Shown piece after piece: positions 12,006-24,600 of a stretch of 64,000 nt of DNA. The notes below the pieces were generated by a model. That model saw only the letters and a list, made by a program, of their open reading frames with translations, did no database searches and was not told the DNA's origin. The stretch spans positions 160,328,486 to 160,392,485 of the forward strand of contig OW121740.1 in assembly GCA_933228675.1 (NCBI GenBank), written 5' to 3'. The position numbers and the translations under genes were made by a program. The DNA is from Stomorhina lunata. Lineage: Eukaryota > Arthropoda > Insecta > Diptera > Rhiniidae. How positions within the stretch are numbered: position 1 is the first letter of the stretch; every line of letters starts with the position of its first letter.

Positions 12006-14030
12006 AATTTTATATTTAGTTTATTTTTTTTTTTGTTACCACAAAAATTTTCCTATTTTTCCTTAACTTTCAATGACACACAAAAAGTAAAATGAAAACT
12101 CAAATGAAAATTATACAGACAGACGAACAACAAACCTGTTGACAATATAATCAGCTCTAAATGAAAACTTAAACTTTGAAAACTTTTATTTTCTTCTTTT
12201 GTTGGAGAAAATTTATAATAATGACCAACAAGGCAAAATAAGTTTAACAAAAATTTTTAATGAAACTGAAACTTAAGGAAAAATAATATACCTCAAGTAA
12301 TACAAGCTAAGCCCTTTAAGCAAAAGTACTCAAATTAAAAAAGAAAAAATATTTAAAACTGAAACTCTGATACTTTCACATAATTTCACTGGCTGACAGT
12401 TACAGCAATGGCCCAGCAACATCTAGTTTCAACAAAACACAATTACTACTAAGAAGTGGCCAACAACATTAATTTCAACAGCCAGTCGTCACCAGACTTT
12501 GCTGTCCACCAACAATTGCAGTTTAAGAAAGACCACACAAAAATCTCTGTTATAAGCCGTCGTCACTCAGTCAACCAGCGGCAACAGCAAATAAACAATT
12601 AAACATCAGGATTTAAAGAAAGCCACTGACGGCATTAGCTATCATAACTATGACTTTAACAAATAGTATTAATGATGACAGCTTTTGTTGTACTTAGTCA
12701 GCAGCATTTACTTACTTGTTTTCTTATAATATCTCTAAGATATCTCTAAGAAGATCAAAATTTATGTTTCTTTTTTTTTACAAAAACTTTATTATAGAAA
12801 TTTTTAAAATATTTTCTTTGTTAGCCAAAACATATAAATAATATTTTTGACTTATTTTTTTGTTTCAGAAGTAGCAAAAATAACTGTTAACAATATTTTG
12901 CAGTTTTTTTTATAGTTAATGTTGAAACGGAAATACCTGGGAAATTTTTATGGAAATTTTGGAAAAAAGGTTAAGAGTTTTATGCTATAAACGGTGTACT
13001 ATGTTGTACCTACAGATGGTTACAAGCAAATTTTTCTTTAAATAAATATAGAAAATCCTTTATATTTTTAAAAGACATAAATAGGGTTAACAAATTTCCT
13101 TCAATACTTTAATAAAAGGATTATTTTCCAAAACTTCGAAAAAATTTCATAAACATTTTACTGTTCTTCCCAAACATAACATTTTAAGTTTTGACTACAT
13201 ATCGGGAAATCTATACGAAAGCAAGCATGTATCATATAACGTATAGCCTGAACCAACTCTTCGACCAATCCAATACACCTGCCCTTTTTCCATAAATCAT
13301 AACTACTCTCTTGCCTGGGTATTTTATCTTTTGGCACACAAAACTATTGTTTAAAAGTAATTTTAATTTAAAATATCCAAAAAACAAATTTTAAGTCAGA
13401 TGAAACGGAAAGCAAGGAAATATTACAATCAAGAAAACTTTACCAACAAAAACCTTTTGAGGGGGAAAACCCAAAACAACAGCAAAAGTTGCTAAAAAGT
13501 AAATAACAAAATAAAAACTTGAGACTAACCAAAAAAATAAAACCGAACTGTTATTGGTTGGGAAATTTAGCAAATTCTTTAATAGAAACAAAACTTGAAA
13601 ATCAAAAATTAAGTTTTTTGTATTCATAAAAGAATTGTATTAAATTAGATAATAATTTTTTTTTTAAAGATACTAGTATGTTATTCTTCTAGAAGAAAAT
13701 TAAATATTAAATAGAAAACAAAATGTTTAATTAAAATGTTAGATTTTAGATTTTTTTTGAAAGTCTTTTTCTCGTACCCAATTTTAACCATCTACTAACT
13801 CAAAACTACAACAGAAGCTAGAGACAAAAAACTGACATTTTAATGTTAAAACAATGAGGCTTTAATTTTCTCTTTGTACATTTAATTCCATTTGTTGCTG
13901 CTGCTGGTAATCAGATTCATACTCGTACCTGCAACATAGTTTTAAGGCAGCAACATCTGAAATACACACACTTTTATCAATGACTTTTGACTGCAACAAT
14001 TGCACAGTGGCCCTGCAAGTAGGACGTACT
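12006..14030. other. Unique spacer, mostly unrecognised
   Basis: Two kilobases of non-array DNA. The part at about 12380-12700 is relatively rich in CAACA and GCAACA motifs and less AT-rich. Open frames at 12053-12250 and 13391-13627 (- strand) are hydrophobic, Phe/Leu/Val rich and look like chance frames in AT-rich DNA. The only exon-like piece is described separately at 13929-14012. Confidence 0.5.
13929..14012 (-). CDS. Possible internal exon on the minus strand, unrecognised
   Basis: On the - strand an acceptor TCCTACTTGCAG ends at 14013 and a strong donor CAG|GTACGAGT lies at 13929/13928. The 84 nt between are open in one frame and encode about ATVQLLQSKVIDKSVCISDV followed by AALKLCC, a mixed composition unlike the Phe/Tyr/Lys-rich frames of the arrays. 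An alternative acceptor, GTGTATTTCAG ending at 13957, would leave a 28-nt exon with the same donor. The frame continues past the donor through a Gln run (CAGCAGCAGCAA) to a stop at about 13862. No family is recognised. It could be a relic or chance; RNA-seq or conservation across flies would decide. Confidence 0.2.
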
Positions 14031-15530
14031 AATTTTCTGTATACTTTATATTGTAACACAACTTTTTCTAAAGGAAAACTTATGTTGAACAACTTTTTCG
14101 AAATAAAAACTTATGTTGCAAAACTTTTCTTAAGAAAAGCTTAAGTTGCTACACTATTTTTTAAAGAAAAACTTATACTACACAAACTTTTCTATAGAAA
14201 AAACTTATTATTTCTACAAAAAAAACTAATGTTGCACAACTTTTTCTATAAAAAACCTTATGCTGCACAACTTTTTTTATAGAAAAACTTATGTTGCACA
14301 ACTTTTTCTATAGAAAAACTTATGTTACATAACTTTTTCTATAGAAAAACTTATGTTGCACAACTTTTTCTATAGAAAAACTTATGTTGCATAACTTTTC
14401 TTATAGAAACACTTATGTTGTACAACTTTATCTATGGAAAAACTTATGTTGCACAATTTTTTCTATAGAAAACTTATGTTGCACAACTTTTTCTATAAAA
14501 AAACTTATGTTGCACAACTTTTTCTATAGAAAAACTTGCACAACTTTTTCTTTAGAAAAACTTATGTTGCACAACTTTTTCTATAGAAAAACTTATGTTG
14601 CACAACTTTTTCTATAGAAAAACTTATGTTGCACAACTTTTTCTATAGAAAAACTTATGTTGCACATCTTTTTCTATAGAAAAATTTATGATGACAACTT
14701 TTTCGATAGAAAAACTTATGTTGCACAACTTTTTCTATAGAAAAATTTATGTTGCATAACTTTTCTTATAGAAACACTTATGTTGTACAACTTTATCTAT
14801 GGAAAAACTTATGTTGCACAATTTTTTCTATAGAAAACTTATGTTGCACAACTTTTTCTATAAAAAAACTTATGTTGCACAACTTTTTCTATAGAAAAAC
14901 TTATGTTGCACACCTTTTTCTATAGAAAAACTTATGTTGCACAACTTTTTCTATAGAAAAATTTATGATGACAACTTTTTCGATAGAAAAACTTATGTTG
15001 CACAACTTTTTCTATAGAAAAACTTATGTTGCACAACTTTTTCTATAGAAAAACATATGTTGCACAATTTTTCTATAGAAAAACTTATGTTGCACAACTT
15101 TTTCTTTGGAAAAACTTATGTTGCACAACTTTTTCTATAGAAAAACTTATGTTGCACAACTTTTTCTATAGAAAAACTTATGTTGCACAACTTTTTCTAT
15201 AGAAAAACATATGTTGCACAATTTTTCTATAGAAAAACTTATGTTGCACAACTTTTTCTATAGAAAAACTTGCACAACTTTTTCTTTGGAAAAACTTACG
15301 TTGCACAACTTTTTCTATAGAAAAACTTGCACAACTTTTTCTTTGGCAAAACTTATGTTGCACAACTTTTTCTATAGAAAAACTTATGTTGTACAACTTT
15401 ATCTATGGAAAAACTTATGCTGCATAATTTTTTCTATAGAAAAACTTATGTTGCACAACTTTTCCTGTAGAAAAATAATGTTGCTTATCTTTTTCTATGG
15501 TAAAACTAATATTATACAACTTTTTTCATA
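14031..15530 (+). repeat. 31-bp minisatellite, TTATGTTGCACAAC arm
   Basis: About 48 units with the palindrome TTTTTCTATAGAAAAA joined to CTTATGTTGCACAAC, period 31. Block duplications are visible: a variant run with ATAACTTTTCTTATAGAAAC at about 14391 recurs at 14756 (365 bp), and GATGACAACTTTTTCG at about 14689 recurs at about 14966 (277 bp). Some units lack TTATGT (AAAACTTGCACAACTTTT at 14531, 15268, 15324). Open frames here translate to repeats such as MLHNFFYRKTYVAQ and are not genes. Confidence 0.95.
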
Positions 15531-16770
15531 AAAAAGTATATTGTCTTTTTATATTGTTATGCTATCAACCCCACTGTGCATGTCTCAAGTTGCTGCAGGT
15601 TTTTGCATTAAGCTCTGTTTTAGATTTTATTATTATGTATTTTCCTAAGATAGTACTTATTCATACTTTTTTGTACTTACACAACAAATTGTGTGTAGGT
15701 TGTAATATAACTTTTAACAAAAGATTTTACTTTGACTGAAAGAAAAAACTATAGAAAAAAAAACTATTAGAAAAATTTTCCCATTTACATCGTAAACTAA
15801 ATTGGTTAAGAAATTTACAAAACTAAAAAACTCAAAAAAAGTCTTTATTGTATTAACAGCAAACAAATGTCATCTACGCAAAAGACTAGGAAGACATAAA
15901 CCCCCAATACTTGTATTCAACAAAAAAAAGAAAAACTACAAATGGAAAATGAAAAAATGTTGCAACTAGCATTTTGTGAAAAACCCTTAAAACTTTTTGT
16001 TTTGAAACTTAAAAGAAAATATAACAGAAAAAAATATTTCAGAAAAAAGGAAAACATTGTAATAGAGGAGACAAAAAAATTTAAAGTAATAGCATAACAA
16101 TCAGGAAAATCTGTTTACATACATTTGTATCTCTATACATAGATATAAATGTGTGTATGTATTTATATACATGTAAACCAAATAGATACAAAATCATACA
16201 TAATACTTCATATTTGTTGAGTGTCGGTTTTGGAGATACATCATGAATGTTGTATAATTTGGTTTTAAAAGTACAAATACAGAGATTAGTCCCAGTTGGA
16301 ACTTTTCCTAAGATACATATATTTTTTTCATTGACTTCTTTGTGACTCTTAAAAGTTGCAGTGGATTTAGTCACCTGATAAACGAATTATATTTTGAATA
16401 ATAAATTCAAATTCAATGATAGTTTGAAAGCATCTTCGTAATTTTTTAATAATCAAATCCAATCTTAAAAAATTGACAGGTATGAAATTTTTTACATATA
16501 CCAATGATATTGTCTTCATGTCCGAATTTTAAGTTTCCACTAGGATAGATTTTCAATTTCACTGAAGTAAATGCGATATATGAACTGGTAGATAGTCGAT
16601 GAATTTGTTCGATGTTTTTGCAATACGAATTAATTACAATAATTAAATTGAAACTACAATAAATTACTTGAAAGGATTAAGAGTTATAGTTTAAATACAA
16701 AATTTTCGTAAAAAAGGAAAAAGAATTGTTTTATGAAAAATAGGACACGAAACTTTTTTCCATTTAAAAA
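15531..16770. other. Unique spacer, nothing recognised
   Basis: AT-rich non-array DNA. An open frame of 97 codons on the - strand (16081-16374) has mixed composition but overlaps a TACATA/TGTATG-rich patch (16115-16170) and matches nothing I know, so it is not called. No RNA gene or element is seen. Confidence 0.5.
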
Positions 16771-17920
16771 TTATATAAGCTTTCTATAGAAAAAGTTGTG
16801 CAACATAAGTTTTTTTAAAGAAAAAGTTGTGCATTATAAGTTTTTCTATAGAAAAAGTTGTGCAACATAAGTTTTTCTATAAAAAAAATATGCAACATAA
16901 ATTTTTCTATAGAAAAAGTTGTGAAACATAAGTTGTTCTATAGAAAAAGCTGTGCAACATAAGTTTTTCTATAAAAAAAGTTGTGCAAAATAAGTTTTTT
17001 TTACAGAAAAACTTGTGCAACATAAGTTTTTTTATAGAAAAAGTTGTGCAAGATATGTTTTTCTATAGAAAAAGTTGTGCAACATAAGTTTTCCTATAGA
17101 AAAATTTGTGCAGTATAAGTTTTTTTTGAAAAAGTTTTGCAACATAAGTTTTTCTATAAAAAAAATTGTTGTGCAACATAAGTTTTTCTATAGAAAAAGT
17201 TGTGCAACATAAGTTTTTCTATAAAAAAAATTGTTGTGCAACATAAGTTTTTCTATGGAAAAAGTTGTGCAACATAAGTTTTTCTATAAAAAAAAATTGT
17301 TGTTCAACATAACTTTTTCTATAGAAAGAGTTGTGCCACATAAGTTTTTCTATAGAAAAAATTGTGCAACATATGTTTTTCTATAGAAAAAGTTGTGCAA
17401 TATAAGTTTTTCTGTAGAAAAAGTTGTGCAATACAAGATTTTTTTCTAGAAAAAGTTGTGCAGCATAAGTTTTTCTATAGAAAAAGTTGTACAGCATAAG
17501 TTTTTCGATAGAAAAAGTTGTGCAGCATAAGTTTTTTTTTTTGGAAGTTTTGCAACATAAGTTTTTCTATAGAAAAAGTTGTGCAAGATAAGTTTTTCTA
17601 TAGAAAAAATTGTGCAACATAAGTTTTTGTATAGAAAATGTTGCGCAACATAAGTTTTTCTATAGAAAAAGTTGTGCAACATAAGTTTTTCTAGAGAAAA
17701 AGTTGTGCAACATAAGTTTTTCTATAGAAGAATGCACATATAAGTTTTTTTTATAGAAAAAGTTGTGAATCATAAGTTTTTATTAAGAAAAGTTGTGCAA
17801 ATAAGTTTGTCTATAGAAAAAATGTGCAACATAAGTTTTTCTAAAGAAACATTTGCATAGCATAAGTTTTTGAATGGAAAAAGTTGTGCAAAATTACTTT
17901 TTTTTATAGAATTACACTTT
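16771..17920 (-). repeat. 31-bp minisatellite, inverted TTGCACAAC family
   Basis: About 36 units with GTTGTGCAACATAAG joined to TTTTTCTATAGAAAAA: the reverse complement of the arrays at 14031-15530 and 18501-20345. Several units carry an insertion, AAAAAAATTGTTGTGCAAC (about 17157, 17227, 17290), spaced about 65 bp, suggesting a two-unit higher-order repeat. Confidence 0.95.
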
Positions 17921-18500
17921 TGAAGAAAGTGGTTGAAGTAATTTATCTATCTTCATATATATCGTTTTTTGATTGGCTTGAAAATATTGTAATAAATTTT
18001 CTAAATTAAATAATTTCTTGTTGTAAATATTTCCTAACATATAATCCAATTTTATTTGCCATAGTGCCTCTGGAAATCCACTTCAACTCTTTCTACAATT
18101 CTTAAGAACTTTTGTCTTTTTTTTATTGAAATGCAAATATTTAAAAGAATCATGTTGCTCTAACTACTAGCTTGCAGGCAATTCCTGTTTTAAAACATTT
18201 CCACAATAAAAGGCTTATTTTGAAATAAAATTTCTTTACTTATTTCTTTTGTTTCTGTTCAACTTAAAAACAATTGTAAAATATTTTTATTAGAAATGAA
18301 AGTTCTCATGAGGGAAATTATTAACAACAACAAAAGAAATTCCTAAGAAATTTAAAAAAATAGGAAAATGTTATAAACTTTAAATCTTCTTTTGAAACTC
18401 AACAGATTGTCATTAAGTTTTTTTTATGATATGTATGTTTATTATACTTCTTTAAGTAGAAAATTGTTAAAATTAAAAAAAGAAGTCAATATTTCTGTAA
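17921..18500. other. Unique AT-rich spacer, nothing recognised
   Basis: Non-array DNA between two oppositely oriented arrays of the same family. No gene or element is recognised. Confidence 0.55.
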
Positions 18501-20345
18501 TCTGCTGGAAAAACTAGTATGGCACAACTTTTACTACAGAAAACCTGATGTTGCATAACTTTTCCAATGGATATACTAATGTTGCACAACTTTTATCATA
18601 GAAAAACTTATGTTGCACTACCTTTTCTATATAAAAACATATGTTGCACAACTTTTTCTGTAGAAAAACTTATGTTGCAAAATATATCTATAGAAACACT
18701 TATGTTAAACAACTTTTTCTATGAAATGTTTCACATTTTTTTAAATTTAACCTTTACAACTTTTTCAATAGAAAAGCTTATATTGCACAACTTTTTCTAT
18801 AGAAAACTTATTATGCACAACTTTTTCTATATAAAAACTTATGTTGCACAACTTTTTCTGCAGAAAAACTTATGTTGCACAACTTTTTGTGTAGAAAAAA
18901 GTTATGTTGCACAACTTTTTCTGTATAAAATCTTTTGTTGCACAACTTTTTCTAAAGAAAAACTTATGTTGCACAACTTTTTCTATTGAAGAACTGATGT
19001 TTTACAACTTTTTCTATAGAAAAACTTATGTTGCACAACTTTTTCTATTAAAGAACTTATATTTTACAATTTTTTCTATAGAAAAACTTAAATTTTTCTA
19101 TAGAAAAAGTTATGTTGCACAACTTTTTCTATAGAAAAAGTTATGCTGCATAACTTTTTCTATAGAAAAAGTTATGTTGCACAACTTTTTCTATAGAAAA
19201 AGTTATGCTGCATAACTTTTTCTATAGAAAAAGTTATGTTGCACAACTTTTTCTATAGAAAAAGTTATGTTGCACAACTTTTTCAATAGAAAAACTTATA
19301 TTGCACAACTTTTTCTATAGAAGAATTTATGTTTTACAATTTTTTCTATAGAAAAACTTAACTTTTTCTATAAAAAACTTATGTTGCACAACTTTTTCTA
19401 TAGAAAAACTTATGCTGCGCAACTTTTTCTGTAGAAGAACTTATGTTGCAGAACTTTTTCTATAGATAAACTTATGTTGCAGAACTTTTTCTGTTGAAAA
19501 ACTTATGTTGCACAACTTTTTCTATAGAAAACTTATTATGCACAACTTTTTCTATATAAAAACTTATGTTGCACAACTTTTTCTGCAGAAAAACTTATGT
19601 TGCACAACTTTTTGTGTAGAAAAAAGTTATGTTGCACAACTTTTTCTGTATAAAATCTTTTGTTGCACAACTTTTTCTAAAGAAAAACTTATGTTGCACA
19701 ACTTTTTCTATTGAAGAACTTATGTTTTACAACTTTTTCTATAGAAAAACTTATGTTGCACAACTTTTTCTATTAAAGAACTTATATTTTACAATTTTTT
19801 CTATAGAAAAAATATAACTTTTCTATAGAAAAAGTTATGTTGCACAACTTTTTCTATAGAAAAAGTCATGTTGCACAACTTTTTCAATAGAAAAACTTAT
19901 ATTGCACAACTTTTCCATTGAAGAATTTATGTTTTCCAGTTTTTTCTATAGAAAAACTTAACTTTTTCTATAAAAAACTTATGCTGCGCAACTTTTTCTG
20001 TAGAAAAACGTATGTTGCAGAACTTTTTATATAGAAAAACTTGTGTTGCAGAACTTTTTCTGTTAAAAAACTTATGTTGCACAACTTTTTCTTTTGAAGA
20101 ACTTATGTTTTACAATTTTTTCATAGAAAAACTTAACTTTTTCTTAAAAAACTTATGTTGTTCAACTTTTTCTATAGAAAAACTTATGTTGCACAACTTT
20201 TTCAAAAGAAAAACTTATGTTGCACAACTTTTTCTATAGAAAAATTTATGTTGCACAACTTTCTTTGTAGAAAAACTTATATTACACAACTTTTTCGATA
20301 AAAGAACTTATATTCCACAAATTTTTCTGTAGATAAACTTAAATT
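18501..20345 (+). repeat. 31-bp minisatellite, TTGCACAAC family, third array
   Basis: About 59 units in the same orientation as 14031-15530. A block with six private variants (ACTTATTATGCAC, TTTCTGCAG, TTTTTGTGTAG, CTGTATAAAATC, CTAAAG, ATTAAAGAAC) at about 18790-19090 recurs 725 bp further on at about 19515-19815. A second pair (AAACTTAACTTTTTCTATAA at 19355 and 19955) is 600 bp apart, so several block duplications overlap. Confidence 0.95.
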
Positions 20346-21235
20346 TTTAATTTTTTTTATCGGTTTGTAATTTTTAGGCTTACAAAATGTGAAATATCAT
20401 TGTGTATTTGTAAATATTATATTAGTAAAAATTGTCCCCTATTTTACTGTTTCTTAAATATTCTACATGTTAAGAATCCCATAATTTTCCCATAAATATA
20501 CGCAACATTAGCCTAATGCAAATTACAAAATTTTGTATTTTCTTTGTGGCCTTCAATTATGCGAACAGCCATAAAATTTCTCGCTTTAAATTGTTCACAT
20601 AATTTTCAAATCAACACCACACCCCTTAGTTACAAGCTAATCGTCAAGAAAGCTACTAGTACGTACCTCCTCAGCAGTCAGTAGCTGATGATTGCTTTCA
20701 TTATTCTCTTGTAGTTTAAGCGAGTTCCATTTAAATTATCAACTTGCAATAAAAATCAAATTACGCATTTTGTAGCCATGAATTGTTGGATATTGTTGGA
20801 GGCAATGAATGAGTTGCTACGAGTACATTTTCAAGAAAGTGCAATTCATGATCAGTTTGAAGTGCAGTCAGTTGTTGTATTAGAAAGATATTTGCCAGCT
20901 AATCTTCTATTTCAATTTAATTATATGAACTTATGAATATTTGTATAGAGGTTTGTTAGTGGAATATTATTCGCCTTGTAGATATATGCTTTTAAAATTA
21001 CGGATCTAGGGTTCATATAATTATGATGTTGCTGCAATTTTTTATGGTAAATAATCAAATTGTATGTTGCAGCATAAAGAGCAAGTAGCAAATTGCAATA
21101 AATGCATCTATTGATTTGTATTGTAATTTGATAGATACATTGTATTTGATGGTTTTATTTTTATATGAGTTTTTGTATTCAAATTGAAACGAATAGAAAA
21201 TAAAGAAATTGTAAAGAAAGGCTTTTATTTCAATT
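20346..21235. other. Unique spacer
   Basis: Non-array DNA. On the - strand a donor-like GAG|GTACGTACT occurs at about 20671-20660, without a supported exon behind it. No gene is recognised. Confidence 0.5.
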
Positions 21236-23231
21236 TTTTTTTACACCAATTTTAATTTTTTTTCGAAAATTTTTGATATAAAAAATCTTTATAGAAAATG
21301 TTTGATATTACAATTTTTTATAGAAAATTTTTGATAGTTAAATTTTGTATAGATGATTCTTGATATAAAAATTGTCTTAATTTACAAATTTTTTGTAGAA
21401 GATTTTCGATATTAAATTTTTTTATCGTATCAACAATTTTTTTTATAGAAAATGTTTGATATTAAATCTGTTATAGAAGATTTCTGATACAAAATTGCTT
21501 AGAAATAAAAATTTTGTATCAAAATTTTTGACAAAAGTTTTTATAGAAGACTAAAGATACAAATTTTTAAAAAAGAAAATTTTTGATATAAAATTTTTTT
21601 AAAGAAAATTTTTTATAATTGATTTTTGATATAAACATTTTTATAGAAAATTTTTCATATAAAAATTGTAAAAGAATATTTTTCATATACAAATTTTAAT
21701 AGAAAATTTTTCATATCAAAGTTTTTTATGGGAAATTTTTTAAATAAAAATTTTTAAAGAAAATTTTTAATATAAAAATTTTTATAGAAAATTTTTCATA
21801 TGAAAGTTTTTATATAAAATTTTTTTTAGAAAATATTTAATATAAAATTTTTTTTAAGAAAATATTTCATATAAATTTTTTTATAGTAAAACTTGTAAAA
21901 AAAATTCATATAAAAATTTTTATAGAAAATTTTTCATATAAAAATTTTTATAGAAAATTTTTCATATAAACATTTTTATAGAAAATTTTTCATATAAAAA
22001 TTATTATAGAAAATTTTTCATACAAAAGTTTTTATAGAAAATTTTTCATATAAAAACTTTAATAGAAATTTTTGATATAAAAATTTTTATAGAAAATGTT
22101 TCATATAAAAATTTTTATAGAAAATTCATGTAAAAAATTCATTATAGGAAATTTTTCTTATAAAAATTTTTTTTAGAAAATTTTTCATATAAACATTTTT
22201 ATAGAAAATTTTTCATATAAAAATTTGTATAGAAAATTTTTCATATAAAAATTTTTATAGAAAATTTTTCATATAAAAATTTTTATAGAAAATTTTTCAT
22301 ATAAAAATTTTTATAGAAAATTTTTCATATAAAAATTTTTATAGAAAATTTTTCATATAAAAATTTTTATAGAAAATTTTTCATATAAAAATTTTTATAG
22401 AAAATTTTTCATATAAAAACTTTAATAGAAATTTTTGATATAAAAATTTTTCATATAAAAATTTTTGATATACAAATTTTTCATATAAAAATTTTTATAG
22501 AAAATTCATGTAAAAAATTCATTATAGGAAATTTTTCTTATAAAAATTTTTTTTCGAAAATTTTTCATATAAAAATTTTTATAGAAAATTTTTCATATAA
22601 AAATTTTTATAGAAAATTTTTGATATAAAAATTTTTATAGAAAATTTTTCATATAAAAATTTTTATAGAAAATTTTTCATATAAAAATTTTTATAGAAAA
22701 TTTTTCATATAAAAATTTTTCATATAAACATTTTTATAGAAAATTTTTCATATAAACATTTTTATAGAAAATTTTTCATATAAAAATTTTTGTAGAAAAT
22801 TTTTCATATAAAATTTTTTAGAGAAAATTTTCCATATAAACATTTTTAATATAAATTTTTTCATATAACATTTTTTATAGAAAATTTTTCATATAAAATT
22901 TTTTAGAGAAAATTTTCCATATAAAAATTTTTAATATAAATTTTTTCATATAACATTTTTTATAGAAAATTTTTCATATAAAATTTTTTATAGAAAATTT
23001 TTCATATAAAAATTTTTAACAGAAAATTTTTCATATACAATTTTTTATTGAAAATTTTTCATATAAAAACTTTTATAGAAAATTTTTCATATAAAAATTT
23101 TTATAGAAAATTTTTCATATAAAAATTTTTGTAGAAAATTTTTCATATAAAATTTTTTAGAGAAAATTTTCCATATACAAATTTTTAATATAAATTTTTT
23201 CATAAAAAATTTTTTATAGAAAACTTTTCAT
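21236..23231. repeat. 28-bp minisatellite, TTTTTCATATAAAAA unit
   Basis: Tandem units made of two related 14-mers, TTTTTATAGAAAAT and TTTTCATATAAAAA, giving period 28. The left end (21236-21900) is degenerate, the middle (22200-22800) regular. A block around AGAGAAAATTTTCCATATA recurs at about 22820, 22900 and 23160. The array is interrupted by an insertion at 23232-23456 and continues to about 23620. Confidence 0.92.
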
Positions 23232-23406
23232 TTCTTTGATTTTATATATTCGACCTTTTCATTGTTAAATTTTGAGTTCAATTATAGATGTTCAACGTAG
23301 TGTTTATATTGTAACTCGCTGTCCCTGATGATGATATCCAAAGGATATCGAAATATTGGAGGAGAATAATAAATAAATAAAACTATAAAACAAAGACCTC
23401 GAGCTC

Positions 23407-23444
<38 letters not shown>

Positions 23445-23456
23445 CTTAAAAAATTT
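23232..23456 (+). mobile_element. Penelope-like retroelement 3' fragment with hammerhead-like core
   Basis: About 225 bp of foreign sequence splits the 28-bp array. It is flanked by a 13-bp direct repeat GAAAACTTTTCAT (23219-23231 and 23457-23469). Normal units of the array read TTTTT where these have CTTTT, so the shared variant supports a target-site duplication rather than chance. Inside are CTGATGA (23325-23331), a 7-bp stem GATATCC/GGATATC with an AAA loop (23333-23349) and GAAA (23350-23353). This is the conserved core order of a hammerhead ribozyme, which Penelope-like elements are known to carry in degenerate form. It then reads AATAAATAAATAAA, CCTCGAGCTCG and a 33-base T run (23408-23440). 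Stems I and III are not evident, so ribozyme activity is unlikely from this fragment. It could instead be another retroelement tail with a similar hairpin. Confidence 0.55.
23325..23353 (+). ncRNA. Degenerate hammerhead ribozyme-like core
   Basis: CTGATGA, one extra T, perfect 7-bp stem II with AAA loop, then GAAA. The catalytic-core consensus residues are present, but no partner strands for stems I and III with a cleavage triplet are visible nearby, so it is annotated as a relic motif. Confidence 0.45.
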
Positions 23457-23620
23457 GAAAACTTTTCATATAAAATTTTTTATAGAAAATTTTTCATATA
23501 AAATTTTTTATAGAAAATTTTTCATATAAAAATTTTTAATAGAAAATTTTTCATTTACAATTTTTTATAGAAAATTTTTTATATAAAAGTTTTTATAGAA
23601 AATTTTTCATATAAAATTTG
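23457..23620. repeat. Right remainder of the interrupted 28-bp array
   Basis: About five units of the TTTTTCATATAAAA family continue after the insertion, in the same phase and orientation as before it. Confidence 0.85.
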
Positions 23621-24600
23621 TTAAACTTAAATTAACTGGATTATTCCCGCAACTGGACGATATTTATTTTACCTTTAATTTAACGTTTTAGCTCATGTTT
23701 AATATTTTTTTGTGTACAATTAACATTTCAACAACCTCGCCTTTGACCATGCCAATTAGCGAAACCCCTGATTATTAAGAAAATAAAACCAACAAAAAAT
23801 TATTTAAATGAAATCAAACTTCCACGTAATCAGTCAATCTTTTAATTACATATTTTTTCCAATTTCAACATAAACTAATGTATTTCAAATAAATCTAAAA
23901 AAATAAAATTTACATCATAAAAGTTTTTTTTTTGAGAAAAAAAGCTAAAAGTAAGCAGCAGTTAATTGCAACAAACAAACCCCCAATAATTGCCAGGTAG
24001 GTGGCATAAACTGCAATAGATCTTTCACTCTTCTCAATGTTGGATGGCTTCATACTTCAAATACTTTTTTGCAAAAAAGTTTTAAAATAATAATATAATA
24101 CTCCGATAATATTTTGAAACTCCTCACGTTTTGTTTAACAACCACAAAACATTCAACTTTAAATTGTTATGCAAAATAGTTTTTTTTTTCAAAGAAAATA
24201 TTAAATTTTCTTTGCCACAAAATAAAAATTATGAACCAACTAATATTGAAGACGGGATCCATAAAATTGTGATGCATAAAAAAGTGAAGAGTTTATGTTG
24301 GATATAACAACAAATGTTTAAAAAAAAATTAATAAACGCTATAATTTGATTGCATAAAAACGTGAATACGTGAGCCTTACAATTATGTATTATTGGCCCC
24401 ATTAAAATGTTACATTGACTTTTCTTTTTATTGAAATGAAAAGTATCTCAATAACGTTGCGCATATGTGTTGATTATATGTATGTTTGTGGTATTGTGAC
24501 ATAATTTAAGAGTCATTTTTATAGACCAAATAAACATTGTTGCATTTATTTTAATCTGATCAAAATAACCCTAAAAAATTTTGGAGGTAAAATGATAAAT
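23621..24600. other. Unique AT-rich spacer, nothing recognised
   Basis: Non-array DNA. An isolated CCAG|GTAGGT at about 23992-24000 has no pyrimidine tract or open exon to support it. No gene, RNA or mobile element is recognised. Confidence 0.5.

Noticed and set aside
16081..16374. 97-codon minus-strand frame as a gene
   Set aside because: No recognisable domain, no start context, and part of it overlaps simple TACATA repeats.
14384..20239. Several 60-140 codon frames with MLHNFFYRKTYVAQ-like repeats
   Set aside because: They follow the 31-bp repeat in each frame and orientation, and identical copies arise from block duplications of the array.
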